From positions 310,001 through 374,000 of the forward strand of contig JAKJXP020000003.1 of assembly GCA_022225965.2 (NCBI GenBank): a stretch of DNA of 64,000 bases. Reading direction: 5' to 3'. The notes below the pieces were generated by a model. It searched no databases, was not told the origin of the DNA, and saw only the letters and a list, made by a program, of their open reading frames with translations. This stretch comes from Diatrype stigma (Eukaryota; Ascomycota; Sordariomycetes; Xylariales; Diatrypaceae). A program made the translations under genes and the position numbers. Of this stretch, positions 22,358 through 35,980 are shown in pieces; the first letter of the stretch is position 1; each line of letters starts with the position of its first letter.

Positions 22358-22929
22358 CTTGGTAAGAAAGACAGTATTGGTGGTATGCGAATTGTTGTGG
22401 GGGTGAATGAAGCTGTATTTCGTATCTTAGTCGTATATAAGGGAATACTGGGAGTTATAAAGGATTTACCGCGCTTTTATATGTATGCCCAGCTGTGTTG
22501 GTAAAGCATGACTCACGTTATTTCCCAGTTTGTTGCCCGAGTCGTTTCCTCGCATTACATGCCTAGAGGCATTACCTCAGTTATTCATACCTAGGGGCAA
22601 TCAGATATGTTTGATGAGTCTTTCAGGTACCACAGAGTAAAAATGACTGTAAGTACTTGATCTGAGGAATGCATTTGTCATGGGTCACGTCATATCGACG
22701 CTGATCCAGATATAAATGCCCCATGGTGTTCACTCAAGGTTACATGACCGAATACCGGAACATCATCCATAGTTTGGCAAACAGCAGAATTCCTAGCGGT
22801 GTTATCCTGATGTTTCACAGACGGCACTGTTCGGATGTAATTGAACCAAGAATGAAGAACTATACGTAGTACATGATGGTCCTAGGAGTAACTGGCCGTG
22901 ACCAACCACATATCCTAGTTTTAGCAATC
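22358..22929. other. upstream region of the SurE-like gene, edge of AT-rich block
   Basis: About 570 bp of GC-normal sequence leading into the RIP-mutated block. It should hold the SurE promoter. No other gene is seen. Confidence 0.4.
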
Positions 22930-23169
22930 AGCCTAACATACGTACTTATAAGAGTTAAGCAAATTAGGAAATAAAAAAGCTCTACACATAAACCCAGTAA
23001 AAAGATATTATATAAAGATAAAGGATTTTTATTTATATCTTAGTTTTTATATCTTAGTTTTTTAAATTACTTATATTTAGCTTAATAAAACTTCTATCAA
23101 TTCGTTTTTATTACGAATTTTTTAAAATTAAATTCTTTTTATTTTACTTTATTTTTATTTTTTCTTACT

Positions 23170-23581
23170 TTGCTTAAAATAATAATAATAATAACGTTTA
23201 TACTTATAAGTACGTAATTAATGTATTTAAAAGGTTTTATAATTATAATAAATAACGCGTTAACTTTTAAATAATATTTATTAAGTTATAATAAGTTATA
23301 TATAAAGCGTTAAAAGAGTTTATAATTATTTCGAAATTAATATTTAATAGCTTTTTACTTTTTTATTTTACTTATAGGTTATTTTATTAAAAGTAATCGA
23401 AAAAATAATTAAGTTTTAATAAGTACGAAATTTATATATATATTTAATAATATTAAAAAGGCGTTTATTAAAACTTATTATAAAAGTATTTATAAAGAAA
23501 TTAATATAAAACAAATAACATATTTAAATAAAGCCGTATTACTTAATATTAAAAAACTAAAATATAAAAATTAAAATATAA
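23170..23581. repeat. left arm of an inverted repeat flanking gypsy element B
   Basis: Reads inward from a TAATAATAA tract, through TTATAAGTACGTAATTAATG, to the left TSD of element B. The same order of words appears in reverse complement at 54110-54530, most clearly over about 130 bp at the outer side and about 90 bp next to the element. The arms differ in the middle. RIP has degraded both. It probably represents the two ends, or two inverted copies, of an older repeat into which B inserted. Confidence 0.6.
23577..23581. repeat. target-site duplication of element B, left (TATAA)
   Basis: TATAA immediately precedes the LTR edge at 23582 and is repeated at 54105-54109, immediately after the other LTR. 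A 5-bp duplication is standard for LTR retrotransposon integrase. Confidence 0.85.
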
Positions 23582-23787
23582 TATTATAAACGTTCCGGAT
23601 TCCTTGCTTTTAGTTAGAAGTGCCGGCGGCGTCGATAACGTCGATTATATATAAGGGCATAATACTGTTATATAATGCTTAATATTATTTATTACCAATA
23701 TAGGAATAAAGTTATAAAATAATAAAAACATAAATTGCTATAAAATATTAAGAATTCTAAGGATTTTTATATAATTCTTAATAATAT
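23582..23787 (-). repeat. 3' LTR of element B, part 1 (206 bp)
   Basis: Matches the last about 206 bp of the 260-bp gypsy LTR in reverse complement, up to AATAATAT at 23780-23787. The remaining 55 bp of the same LTR lie at 26168-26222, so the LTR was cut by an insertion. Confidence 0.85.
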
Positions 23788-26167
23788 ATATATATAATAT
23801 TACGCGGTCGACGGCCCAAAGGGCCATGTTAATATACGTTTAATTTTAGCATAATAGGAAACCTTAAACCGAAATCGAAAAGAAAAACCTATTGATTCGT
23901 ACCGAAGTCGTTTTTTTAGTTATATACAAAAGGTATTTAAAACGGTTTTTATCCGTTTCTTGTTATAAAAAGGTCCAAAGCTATTTATTAAATTAAAATA
24001 AGATTATAACGCAAAGCCGGTTCGATTTCGCGCCGCAAATATACGGCATACGTATTATTAAATATAATGCCGATATATTAAATAAGCGAAAATAAATTAT
24101 AAAGGAAAAAAGGGCGATACGGAATGGCCCGTATGCCCGGTATATCGCTTCGAATATAAATAAACCATCTATTCCGGCCGGCGTCGACGCGACGACGACC
24201 TAATCGGCAAAACAAATTATATACCGCCTTTAAGATATAAATACCCTGCTTTTTTTTCGTCCGGAAATTTTTCCTTTTTTTTTTTTAATAATAATAACCA
24301 ATCCGATACGTAATTTTTTTTCGTTATCGATTCGACCCTTAGAAATAAAGGCTCGGACCGATTTTTTATTATTTTTTAATTTACTGCAATTATTTTTTTT
24401 ATTCTTTATATTATATGCGAATTCGGGTCGCTTTTGGACGTCCGGAAATCCGAACGTTTAAAATCGATCCGAATTCGCGTAGTTCTTTATTGCTTCCGAC
24501 GTTAATCCGACGTTTATTGATTTCGATAATGTATTATATAATCATTTAATTTTACTTATCCGTTCGCTTTATAATCGATTTCGCTTTGTTTTTTTCGTTT
24601 TATCGTTTTATTACCGTTTTCGCGGCTTAGCCGCTTCGATTTCGTAACGATATTGGGCCCTTTTAAAAAGTCCGTTTCCGATATTTCGATTTATTTCGAT
24701 CTTTTATTAAAAAAAATAAAATACGTACTTTATATATACCGCATAACGAAAAATTCCTTTTTGTTTTATTACGACCGTTATAAGTCGTTTCGTTTTCGTA
24801 TCGTTATATTTCGATATTTAATCGACATAATTAATAAATTTCGTCGATATATTACGTATAAACATTATAAAAAAATCATTTCCGATTGTTACGAAATAAG
24901 CTTTTCGTTTTTTTTTCGAAGTCGTTTTGATTTCGCTTAATTCGCCGATAGTTTTAAGCCCGAATTTCGAAAGTTTTAGTCGTTTATTACGAAATGCCAG
25001 GCGGATCCTATCGAAAACGCGTAAAAGATAAACTAAGATCTTTTATAAGTCGGTTCGTATTAATTCCGTTTTAAAACGTTAAACGTATATACGATATTTT
25101 ATATAAGGCTCGATTCGTTATACGTAAGCGTATTAAAAAGTTATCCGTTTATACGTCGTTTTCGGGCGATTTTTTCGGTAACGTCGTAATAATTACGTTT
25201 ATTTTTATTTGCATTTCGGTCCGTATTTATATTTTAATTTTTTCCGTTTAGGTCCGTAATAAAATAAAACCGATTTTGCGTTTTAAATTTTTAAGTATTA
25301 ATATTTTTTAATTATTAAAGTTTATTAAAATATATCGTTACGATTTTAATCCGGCCTTTTTGTTTAATCCTAACTTTATTCGTAATCGTTCGGCGATCGC
25401 CGTTTTTCCTTTTTCGGCGGTAACGAAAGCTTTTTTTGCATCCAATAAATGCGTTTCCGGCACGTTTTCGGCCGGCTTTCGGGCCGGTCGTTTTTCGTTG
25501 CATTAACGATTAGGTTATAATATTAATGCGGCATATATTTCGTCGTAATTTTAGTTAGCCCTTGTATCGTTTTTGAATTGGCATTAAGCCGTTCGTTTTT
25601 TAATTTATGCATCGTAATTAATTTCCTTGCTTTCGGTAAAACGTCGTTTTATTTTTTTTTCGGGATCGGCTTATAATAAATAAAACTATTTTTGCGGTAA
25701 TTTATTCGTATTCGATACGTCGTTAATCCGTATATATTAAGTCCTATTCGATAAGGAATTAACGTTTCATTTTAATAATAATTTCGACATTAACTTATAT
25801 TATTCGAACCGGCCGAAACGTATTAATTATTTCGTTACGTAATTGGTTAAATTTATGGTCGATAATGCTTCGTCGTATCGAAAATTTTTTAATCCTATTA
25901 GTAATGCCGGTTAAAAATGAACTGCGTTTGGGTAATAATTCAGATAATACGGCAGCGTTTTTTTTTATTACTTATAGGCGTATATCGAAATAATATCGAA
26001 AATACGTCGCTTTACCAAAAAGCTACGTAAGCCAATCTTTTCGGTTTTAGCCTATATTAATATCGAACTTTGGAATTTCGCCAGCGTCTGGTATAATCGA
26101 AGAATGTTTTCGTCGGGTTTGGTTTAGGCCGGTATACGTCGGATTTCCGTTTTATATCGGATTAAGT
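23788..26167. mobile_element. unidentified 2.4-kb RIP-degraded insert inside B's LTR
   Basis: This stretch separates two abutting pieces of one LTR, so it must have arrived after B. It starts with an (AT)n run, then GCGGTCGACGGCCCAAAGGGCC, and ends near CGGATTTCCGTTTTATATCGG. I could find neither terminal inverted repeats nor direct terminal repeats, and no clean target-site duplication (at most one shared base). CpG is kept and CpA nearly absent. Frames of 60-95 aa occur on both strands without recognisable domains. It could be a truncated non-LTR element or a degraded DNA transposon. Confidence 0.65.
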
Positions 26168-26222
26168 TTAAATAAGGATACGTAATATTAAATAATCCTA
26201 GGAATTACTATATTACGTAATA
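26168..26222 (-). repeat. 3' LTR of element B, part 2 (55 bp)
   Basis: Reverse complement of the first 55 bp of the gypsy LTR (ends TATTACGTAATA at the outer edge, corresponding to TGTTACGTAA in the least mutated copy). Together with 23582-23787 it makes one full 260-bp LTR. Confidence 0.85.
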
Positions 26223-28428
26223 TATGTTTTTTTACGAAATGCTATTTACGTTTTCGTAATGGATAATATTTAATATACATAAAAGATACGTAATATTTTT
26301 AATTCTTATAAATTAAAAAGCAATACTCAATTACTTAATAATTTAATCGCATAATTAAAATTAAAAATTTAATTACATATAAATTTAATTCTTATATTAA
26401 AATATTTTGCTTTATTTATTACGTACGAAAATCTTAATATTATTTATATCGTATTATCCATTTGATTTTTTATTTTAAAAGCTATTAACAGTTCCGAATA
26501 TTTTATATTCCGTTTATTTATTTATTCGGTTTGCCCGATAATATATAATATTAATAACTTAAGCTAATTTCCGCGAAATATTCGGCAAAGGTTTCAATAT
26601 TTCATGGTTTGCATGTATTCGTCGTAATTGTTAAAATTTGGTTTAAAATTACGGAATTCGGTTTTAAAATTAAAGGTATATAAAAGCCGGCTTACGGACG
26701 AAATACCAAAAAAAAGCCGGTTCGTAAAAATAGCCTTTTCGGATATTTCTTTTCGGAATTACGGAATACGCGCCCAATAAAAGGCAACGTCGTTAAAGGC
26801 CATAATTTTCGCGTTATTTCCGCATATAATTCGTATGCATTCGATAATATAATTAGCGATTCGTATTTGCCGTTAATTAATATTATTTTGCGTTATTATT
26901 TATAATGTTTCGTTTTTATTTATGGCGAAAATCGCATTCGGCATTTTTTTATTAATAAACCGGAATATTATTTCCGTAAATATAACCAAAACGGCATTTA
27001 GCCGTTAAATAATAATAACTTTTATAACAATAATTTATTATATTTAAATGCTATCGAATTAACAAATATCGATAGCGATTATTAAAAATACTTAAATAAT
27101 ATTTAGGGAAATTTTTAAACGGTAAATTAATAAAAATAAATTATCGGTAAAAGATATTACGGTACCGATTAAATTAAGTTCGTACGAAAAATTAAGATTT
27201 AGTCGGCATTAAATACCGCCGGCGGATATATTTAGCGATATCGTTAAATCGCTAAATAATAAGCGTCCGTAAAAACCGCTAAAAAATAACTAGCTATATA
27301 AGCCGCTTAAAAATAATTTTCTTTATAAGCCATTCGAAGGAATTTTTTTCGAAAATTCATTTTAATTTACTTTTTTTTTATAAGTTATTAAAAAACAACC
27401 TTTTATGTAAGGCATTTATAAGGACTTTTATTTTTAATAATTGCGATATTCGTAAATCATTTTTATTTTCGATAATAATCGGGGCCTATTATTAAGCCGA
27501 TTAAAACGGACGTTATTATTGGTTTTGTTAAAAAAACGCATTAAAGAATATTTAAAAGTTAAGAATTATCCGTAAGTTTCGTTCGTAATTATTATTTAAA
27601 TAATACGAATAATTATTTAAATAACGATAAATATTATTTCGAATATTATTACGGCTAAAACCCGCCTTTATTTATTTTATTAATTACTTTTAAATATAAT
27701 TTCCGATAATTAAAATGTTTTCGAAATATGCTTTAAATAGTTCCTTTTATAAATATTCGGAAATTTCCATTATTACCGTAATTTCGGTATTTCGAAAAGC
27801 TATTAAAAAGCGATTAGCCATTTTAAACGGCAGCGAAATATGTATTATTATGTTTGCCTAAAATATTCGTAATTAATAAATAATAATTAGGGAATTTTAT
27901 ATAATAAAGGGGCTAATAAGTATTACCGGAAATTAAGTATTAAATATATTATATATTATATTAAAGCAAATATATAAATAAGTAATGTTTATTATTTTAA
28001 ATAATTAATAAATAAATTAATAATTTTTTAATAATAATTATTAGCATTATTAATTATTTTTATATAATAAATAAATTATATTATATTAAAAAGGAATATT
28101 AATAAATGCTAAAAAATCGAAATAAAATAAAAGGTAATTGGTTAAGTTATTAAGTTAATATTATAAAAAGAAAGAAAATTATTAAAATATATTATATATT
28201 ATTAAAATCCCTTTATGCGCCTTTTTATATTAATAAGATCGTTTCTATTATTTATATTATTTGCTTTAAGGGAAATCTTTATATTATTAAATTTATTAAT
28301 TAATTCGTATAAATATAAATAATATATAAATAATAAATTAAAAGTTTAAATAATTAAGGAAAAACGATATAATTATTTTTTCGGCATTATTGCCGTTTGT
28401 TTTTGTTTATAAAAGTTTTCGTTTGCTT
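26223..28428 (-). other. element B tail between chromodomain region and 3' LTR
   Basis: About 2.2 kb collinear with 46679-48884 of copy A. It lies downstream of pol on the element's own strand and has no identified function. Near 27.2-27.4 kb it contains degenerate tandem copies of an approximately 26-bp unit that, read on the plus strand, would encode repeats around Tyr-Lys-Pro-Leu. Confidence 0.5.
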
Positions 28429-28436
28429 TAATTATT
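28429..28436. other. empty site for the terminal-inverted-repeat element
   Basis: Copy B has a single TAATTATT here (AATAATTA in the element's orientation). Flanking words match those on either side of the 780-bp insertion in copy A (left AAAGGCGGTCGTTTCGG, right AAGGCAAACGAAAGC). This is the uninterrupted state of the insertion site. Confidence 0.85.
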
Positions 28437-28499
28437 AGCAATTCGTTAATCGAAACGACCGCTTTTGTTTTGTTATAAGTTCTTACTTATTTGAACCTT

Positions 28500-31400
28500 T
28501 TTTTCGGGCTTTATTCGAATTTTTCGCAATTAATTTAAGGGATTAAGCAAAAAGCCTTAGCCGCTTTCGGTTACGTTTTCTTTTTTTTGATATGGTAATA
28601 ATAAATAACGGTTTTCGTATTGGCACCGGAAATTCGTAAAGTTCTTAATTTATGAATACGTCGAATTTTGGAATATATCTTATTTCTTTATCGCATTTTT
28701 GCATTTTTTCCTTAATTGTATTAATTAAATTTTATTATAAATGCCATTTGTCGTATACGGCGTTAAAACTTATTTATCGTATTAAGTATTTAATTTTTTT
28801 CCGGATTATTCGTTTATTTAGTAGCCTTTTTATTTCGAAATATTCATAAAGTTTCCTAAAAATTTCCTTATTTTCTTTAATTTCCATAGCTAATTCTTTA
28901 TGTAACAATATCGAAATTCGTTAATACGGATTATTTCTTGGCGCAATTGCCGGTTTTAAATAAATTATTAATATTACCGAATATATATTCCAAGCCTTAT
29001 TAAAGTTTAATTCGTAGGCTAAATTATTTATTTTATATATTACCTTAAAAAGGCCTACGAATCGAAGGGCCATTTTTTTATTAGGAATATGTAGCAATAA
29101 ATATTCTTTATATAAACGCATTTTAATTTATAATCTCTTTTCGAATATTATCGGCTTATGTTTAGCGTTATATTTTTGGGTTATAATATGAATTATTAAC
29201 GATTCCGTAATTTATGCCGTTTTTCGGAATATTGCAGTTATTAACTAATTAATGGGCCGTTATAATGGTGGTTTTTTTAGGTATATTCGAATATTTATGA
29301 AATATTCGTTAAATAAATATCCAATTCCCATTAATTTCTTATTATTAAGTACCGTTATAAGCCATAATATAGCTTTTGCTTATAACTTTTTAAGATATAT
29401 TTAATTCTAATACCGAAATGCCGTTTTTATCGTTTAATTCTTACGTTTAAATAAATTATTTACTTATAAATAATAGGTTATTATGTATTATTAATATATT
29501 TTTATTGCTAATTATATTTTATATTATATTTCTTATACGAATTTCGTGTTTTTATTCGTAATAATTATTCTTAGGATTTTCCAATTACTTATTAATAACT
29601 ACCGATTAATCATAAATCTCCAATTTTTATCGGAATATTATAAATGCTTTAAAACAATTAAAATTATTTTAAATGCTTTATTTATAATTATTATAAATGC
29701 ATTAAACGAATCGAATTCGGAAATCGACCATTTTATATGGGCAAATTTTATTAATAACATAGCCGTAACGATATTTAACGTAACCGTATAAAACGAAACT
29801 AAAAATGCCTAAATTGGTTACAACTTTTTATATAACTAATAACGCAATATTCGAATATTATTACATATTAAACAGTACTTTATATATTTTTTTATACTTT
29901 TTTATATTTATAAAATGTAATACGATAATATAAATTCTTTTTACGTTGCTATAATGCCTTAATAAAAGCGTTTATTATAGCATTTTTTTAATACTTTTTG
30001 TTTATATATATGGAATATATATAAGCGTTTATTTAATAACGGACTTTTAAAATATAACAATTCATTTTCGTTAAAACGAAACGTTACGTTTTTTATTGGC
30101 TAATTGTTATTACGTAACTTTTTTAGGTTTTTTACGACCTTACGTTATTATTTCCGATTATCGATTTTATATTTTTCGCATATCCTTTTTTTAAAATCCT
30201 TAATAAGGCTTATTATATTCGCTTAGTTTTTATTTTTAAGGGCTTTTTTTATTAATAAGTCCTTAATTAGGAATATCGTATTTAAAGTATTTTCTTTTAA
30301 AAAGGCATTATTATTGCGAATCGATAATCGTAATAACGTATTTAACATTATATTAAAGTTTTTAAATATATATATTATCGATAACGAATATTCCTTTAAA
30401 AATATTAAGGCCGTTTATAACCGATAATTAGCTTTCGTAATATTTTGGGTTTTTAAATTTTTTTTAATAATGCTTTTAATAATATTATAATTAATAAGTA
30501 CTATTATCGAAAGCTTTTTCGTAAATTTAATATATATCCGTAATTTCTTAATTGCTTATATTAAATATATTACTTTTAGCTTTATAGGCCAATATATTTT
30601 TTTCGCTTGGCTAATGCATTTGCTTAAATATAATATAAGGCGCATAATTATTTTAAATATTTAGCTTTTTCCGTTTTAGGAATATTCCGGAATTATATGG
30701 AATAGCATTATTTCGAAGCCATTTTTGAACGCATTTAATTAAATAAACGCCTATGCAATCAAATCGAAATAAATTAAGATGGTTTTTTTAAGTAATGCAT
30801 TCTTAATGCGTTAAAAAAATTCCAATTTCTTATTTTTTAGTTAAAAACTAATATTACGGATATAAACATTACGTTACTGCTTATTAAAAATTTTGCTTTG
30901 GTTTCGTTTTTGTTTTAATAGCTAAATCTTAAAATATTTAAGGGACTTATTATAATGGGCATAATTTTTTATTAAGTGCTTTAATTAATTTATAAATCCA
31001 ATTTAATACTTTAAATTATTAAAATTCGTAAAGGGCTTAATGCAACGAATGGCTTCCAATTTCTTTTCCGTTATTTATAATTTAAAGCCGTTTATTCGAA
31101 AGCTTAATAATTATATTAACGAATATCTTATAAAGGATTTCTTAAAAAAAAGTAACAATTTAATATTTTTAAATACTATAAATATCTGGTTTAAATATTT
31201 TAAATACTGTTTTTAATTATTAAAGAATATTATAATATCGTTAATATAAATTACTAAATAATGCTTATAAGGCTTTAAAATTCGGTTAATTTATTGTTAT
31301 ATAAATAAGGGTAAATTTTTAAAGCTTATGAATAATACATTTAAACGTTTTAATCCTTTATAATTAACGATAATAAAAATGTTTTGGAATCCTTTTTATA

Positions 31401-31993
31401 TTAAAAACTAATAAAAAAACTTTTTAATATTTATTATAATAATGAATTTTTTTTTACGCAATTTCGCCGTTATTTCGTATTATTTAAATAATAAATATGC
31501 GTTTTTTAATATTACTTTATTTTATAATCGTAGGTTTATAATTATTCGTTTTTTATATATGCTATTTTTAATAATTCAAATTACGAAACAAATTATCGCA
31601 AAAAAAATAATTCGTAATTAATAATTTATGCGGCCCGTATTATATAATAATTAAAAGATTTTATTAATAACTTTTTGCTTAATAACGCTTTATAAATAAA
31701 GCCTAGCTATAATTTTATGTTTATATTATTTTAATATTAGCTTAATAATTATTTGCTTTTTTTTAAAAAAAATCGATAATATCTTTATTTTTTTATATTT
31801 TCGTATGTCGTAATAATAAGTTTTAAATACGAATTAAAAATGTTTTATTCTTAATATAAATATATATTTCTTTAAACGTTTTCGTTTTTTTTAGATTATT
31901 AAAACGCCTTGCTTTAAGTTTAGGATTCCGATTTTTGATTAATTTATTTAGGAATTTCTTTTTATTTTTTTTAATTATTAAAAATACGATATC
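28500..31993 (-). pseudogene. gypsy pol remnant of copy B (RT, RNase H, integrase, chromodomain)
   Basis: Collinear with 42326-45820 of copy A in reverse complement. The RT catalytic box falls near 31237-31248 and reads YIND rather than YIDD, a single G-to-A change of the RIP type. An integrase C-terminal segment with readable frame is at 28921-29121 (VIYKINNLAYELNFNKAWNIYSV). Multiple stops make it non-coding. Confidence 0.75.
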
Positions 31994-32178
31994 TATTAAT
32001 AGGTACGTACGTATAATCAAAGAAAGCAAATAATAATTGGGCGAGACGGTTATATATTAAAGTATTTAAAATAGGAAGAAATTTATTTAAAGAATTGCTG
32101 GCGAAAACTTGCAATTATATAGAACTAACTTACTTATATAATGGCAACGCGTGCCAGCGCGTTGGAATATAACCATTA
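31994..32178 (-). repeat. 3' LTR of copia element X (185 bp)
   Basis: Same length and sequence order as 49361-49545, differing mainly by transitions. Ends are TA...TA, consistent with TG...CA after RIP. It carries a 7-bp-stem palindrome (CAACGCG, loop TGCCAG, CGCGTTG) at 32145-32164, unchanged in both LTRs. Confidence 0.85.
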
Positions 32179-33149
32179 TTTACTTTGTTTTCTTTCGCGA
32201 TTTAATCGCAAACTATGCCGTCGGCTTAACTATATAATTCTTTATTTTTTAAATTATTACTTTCTTTTTATTCATTCTTTTAATTTTAGATTAATTTCGT
32301 TACGATTAATTAACGACTTTATCGATTCATTAAGAAACGCCTTCGTTATGGCGTTAACCGGATTACAGCTGCTATAAATTTATCGAATCTTATTTATCTC
32401 CTTATTTTTATATAATTAACGAAAAGCCATAAAATTAATTATTAATCGCTTTTCGTTAATGCTTTCCATTTATACCAAGCATTAATATAAAAAAAAGGAA
32501 TTCGTATAAAAAACGAACGAAACGCGGAAAAAAGTTAAACGTTTTAGAATCGTATTAATAATGCAATAAATGACGTATTTAACGTTAAAGCCTTATATTA
32601 TGTTATAAATTTCGCTAGCAAAAACGTTCCGAATTATTTTTTTACATTTAATAAACGACCAATAAATAACATTATTAACGACGATAAGCTTATTAATTTA
32701 GGACATAAATTTTTCGTTTTTAAATATAATAACGTATTTAATTTATAAGTTTAGGTCCTTATTATTCGTAAAAAATCCATTAACGAAAACATATAATCGA
32801 AAATCCTAAGGATTTAATTAAATATAATTAAATCCGCGGTTTTTATTGTTTATTTATTACTAAATCCGGGCGTTTAATAACTTAGCCTTTTTAAAGCCAG
32901 GTTTCGTATATTAAGCAATCGTAAAATAATTAAAAGCTATTTCGGATTAGCAGATAAAAGAAATATAAGCTTTTCGGGCTTTTTGTTTAACATATTTTTT
33001 AAATATATCCGATACCTTAAGATCGAATAATGCCAGCTTTTTAACTTGTTCTTTTTGGGTCGCTAAAAAGCCGTTTTCTTTTAAATAAACGATTAAACGT
33101 AAACCGTTAAAGTCCTTTATAGCCCCGTTTTTTAGGATTTTTTACGGAC

Positions 33150-33520
33150 GCGCCTTAATGTTAATTTTAATTAATGCTTTTTTTTTTATAAAGTTTATTA
33201 TGCCAATATTAAGAATATTATTAATTTAAAGGCCTATTATGCCAAATAATTATTCGATATGGATTATTAATAGGCATAAATTAAATGGCGAAAAATTTAT
33301 GTATAGCTTTTATTAATAATGGCGAAAATAAGTTTTAAATTAATATATACCCGATTTAATTAATCCGTATAGCGGCTTTATAATACGCAATATCGTTTTT
33401 TCGGGATACTTATTTTTTAATTCCAATAACAGTCGTATAAAAATAATACGTTTCATAAACGTTTTTAATTAAATATAAACCATTATAATGTTTCGAATTA
33501 TAACCTTTATATTTTAATAT
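33150..33520 (-). pseudogene. copia reverse transcriptase remnant
   Basis: On the minus strand the segment reads ILRIIKPLYGLIKSG, then FKTYF, FNLCLL, FGIIGL and the degraded DD box (NNI). These blocks occur in the order expected for fungal Ty1/copia RT. A stop replaces a Gln codon just before the DD box, as CAA to TAA would by RIP. Confidence 0.7.
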
Positions 33521-35099
33521 CGTAACGTAAATGCTAAGGCCATAATTAATCGTTAATTTGCCTTTTAAATAATAAGGGCATACGTTATTATAAAATTTTT
33601 ATCGGGATTTTTATATTCTTAAACGACCAGTCGGAACTTTTTATAAGGGCCTAATATATTTTTTTCTTTTATTTCGCAAATCATTCAGAACTTAAAAATA
33701 ATAGCCTTTTAATAAATGGCTTTATTATAAATAACCGATTATAATATACCATTTTCGAATAAGGCATTAAGTTCCTTTATATCCGAGGCTTCGTATGGTT
33801 TGCTAGGAACTACGATTTTACCTTTTATTCGTAACTTAATTGCTAAGGCGCGGTTATGTTTTTTTTTTGCGCTAAAATACGTTACGTTAAAAAATAATAT
33901 ATTAAGGTTTTTTTCCGGGATAATGTCGTAATTCGCTAAATTAAAGCCTGGTTTTGGTTTGGATAATTTAATTTTTAAGTTTTAAGGCGGCTTTGTATTA
34001 TTCTTAAATTGCATATATGGCTTAATATACGAACTTTTAAACGTAAAGATTTTTCCAAATATATTCGAAGCGATTATAACGTCTTTATTAGTAACGGCGA
34101 TAATTTTATATGGATCTTGCCATTTATTTTTTTTGCGGTATATAAATATTTCGCTACCGAAAGATAATAATATGAATAACGTTTTCTAAATATTAAGGCC
34201 GTTCTTAATATTTAATGCGTTCCGGATTAAACGCTGGGCCTTAATCCTTTTAATTTCGGCCATTACTTTTTGGACTACGATTGCCCTTTAGGTTTGGAAC
34301 GGCATAAACGGCGAATTCATATTAATTTTCGGATAAGCCCTAAAAACCAATAAAATAAATACAAAACTATCTGGATTTGCTGTATTATTAATAGCCTTAA
34401 CGGTTATTTATAATCGGAATACGCATAAGCCTTATATTTCTTTAAAGATAATTTTATACGTTCGTCGGATAAGTCCGTAATATTTTTTAACCTTGCCGAT
34501 AAATTAATAGGCTTTTATTAAAACCTGTTTATACGTAATACCGATAAATCAAGCTTTATTTCGGAATTCGGTATTATTAAAATTAATACCGGCATCGTAA
34601 ATAAAAATATTAAGGGATTTTAAATAAGTATCGATTTAATAAAACTTAAGGGCTTTTTAAATTTCCTTTATTAATATATTAGCTATAAATCGTATTACTT
34701 AAAAACTTATAACCGTATCGATAATATAAAAAACGAAACGTTTATCGAAATATATAACGTCCATAATAACCTCGTAATTAAAATCTAAGTTCGGATTTTT
34801 AAGGATAAACTTAAACCGTTAAAAAGCCTTTTTTTTAATTTAGCAATAATAACAGAATTTATTAATTTCTTTAATGTTTTTTAAATTAATATCGTATCTT
34901 GTTTTTTTTAATAAGTCTTAAAGCTTAACGACGGAAAAATGGCTAAAGCGAATATATAAACGACGCAGCTTTATTTTTATAAAAAAGATTGCGTTATTAA
35001 AATAAAACCATAAATGTTCCTATTTTCGATTAATAAGAACCGTAATATTATTTTTATAAATTAATTAATTAATAACGTTATTAAGATATACGTTAAATT

Positions 35100-35980
35100 A
35101 ATCCATGTTTTTAAGTAATAACAAAAACGGGATATCGATTTTTATTATATGGAAATTAACCTATTTAAAAAATATATTAACGGTAATTGTTTCGAATAAC
35201 TTTATAAATAATTCGTTTTTAAAGCGAATATTGGCTTTTCCGGCGCGATTCTTATTAAATAACATAAGACGATCGGAAAATTCCTTAATTAAGGCAAAAT
35301 ATTAACTTTTGCTAACAATTAAGATTCGTATTATACCTATATCTGGCATAATCTTTTGGAAAATGTGCTTAACGTATTAATTAAAAATAAAGGCAATATC
35401 GAACTTGAATTATTTAATAAATAAAAACGTAATTATGTAATAATAAAAAGCTTAATTAAAAAAGCATGCGGCAGTTATTTATTAATTATTATTAAATTTA
35501 TGATTCGAAAAAATATTGTCGTATTTCTTATTAAACTTTAAGTCCGTATCGTTAACTTTTTCGTATTTAGCCAAGAAAATGGCGTAATTGTTTTTTCGGC
35601 CTTTTTTGCGGTTCCTTTATTAGATACGAACGTTTTTCTATTTCTTTTCGGTATGCTTAATAAACCAATAACCTTTTTTTTTATATATCCAATATTTGCG
35701 TTTCCATATACGGGCTAGGCGTTTATTATTATTATACCGATTTTTTCGATTATTGCAATAATATTTACGATCGACGTAATATTAATTAAATTCCTTATTA
35801 TTATCGTTATCGTTACTTTTATTAACCAAATATTACCGCGATATACCTTTAAGGTTTTTATAAGTACCAATAAATATACGGAACTTATTAGCCATGTTTT
35901 TAAATCTAATAAAAGGCTCGAAAAAAACGTATTAAAATTAAAACACGTTGCGGTATATATAATAAATTGCGGCAATAAAC
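35100..35980 (-). pseudogene. copia zinc-knuckle/protease region remnant
   Basis: Minus-strand reading gives a YWIYKKKGYWFIKHTEK segment (fungal copia GCWSTxHT-type region), followed at 35.38-35.1 kb by a protease-like order: IMPDIG, RAGKANIRF, VNFHIIKIDIPFLLLLKNMD. Asp-x-Gly survives in part. Stops interrupt it. Confidence 0.6.

Noticed and set aside
32141..32377. 78-codon frame running from the copia LTR into its interior
   Set aside because: It crosses an LTR boundary on the non-coding strand of the element, so it is a chance frame.
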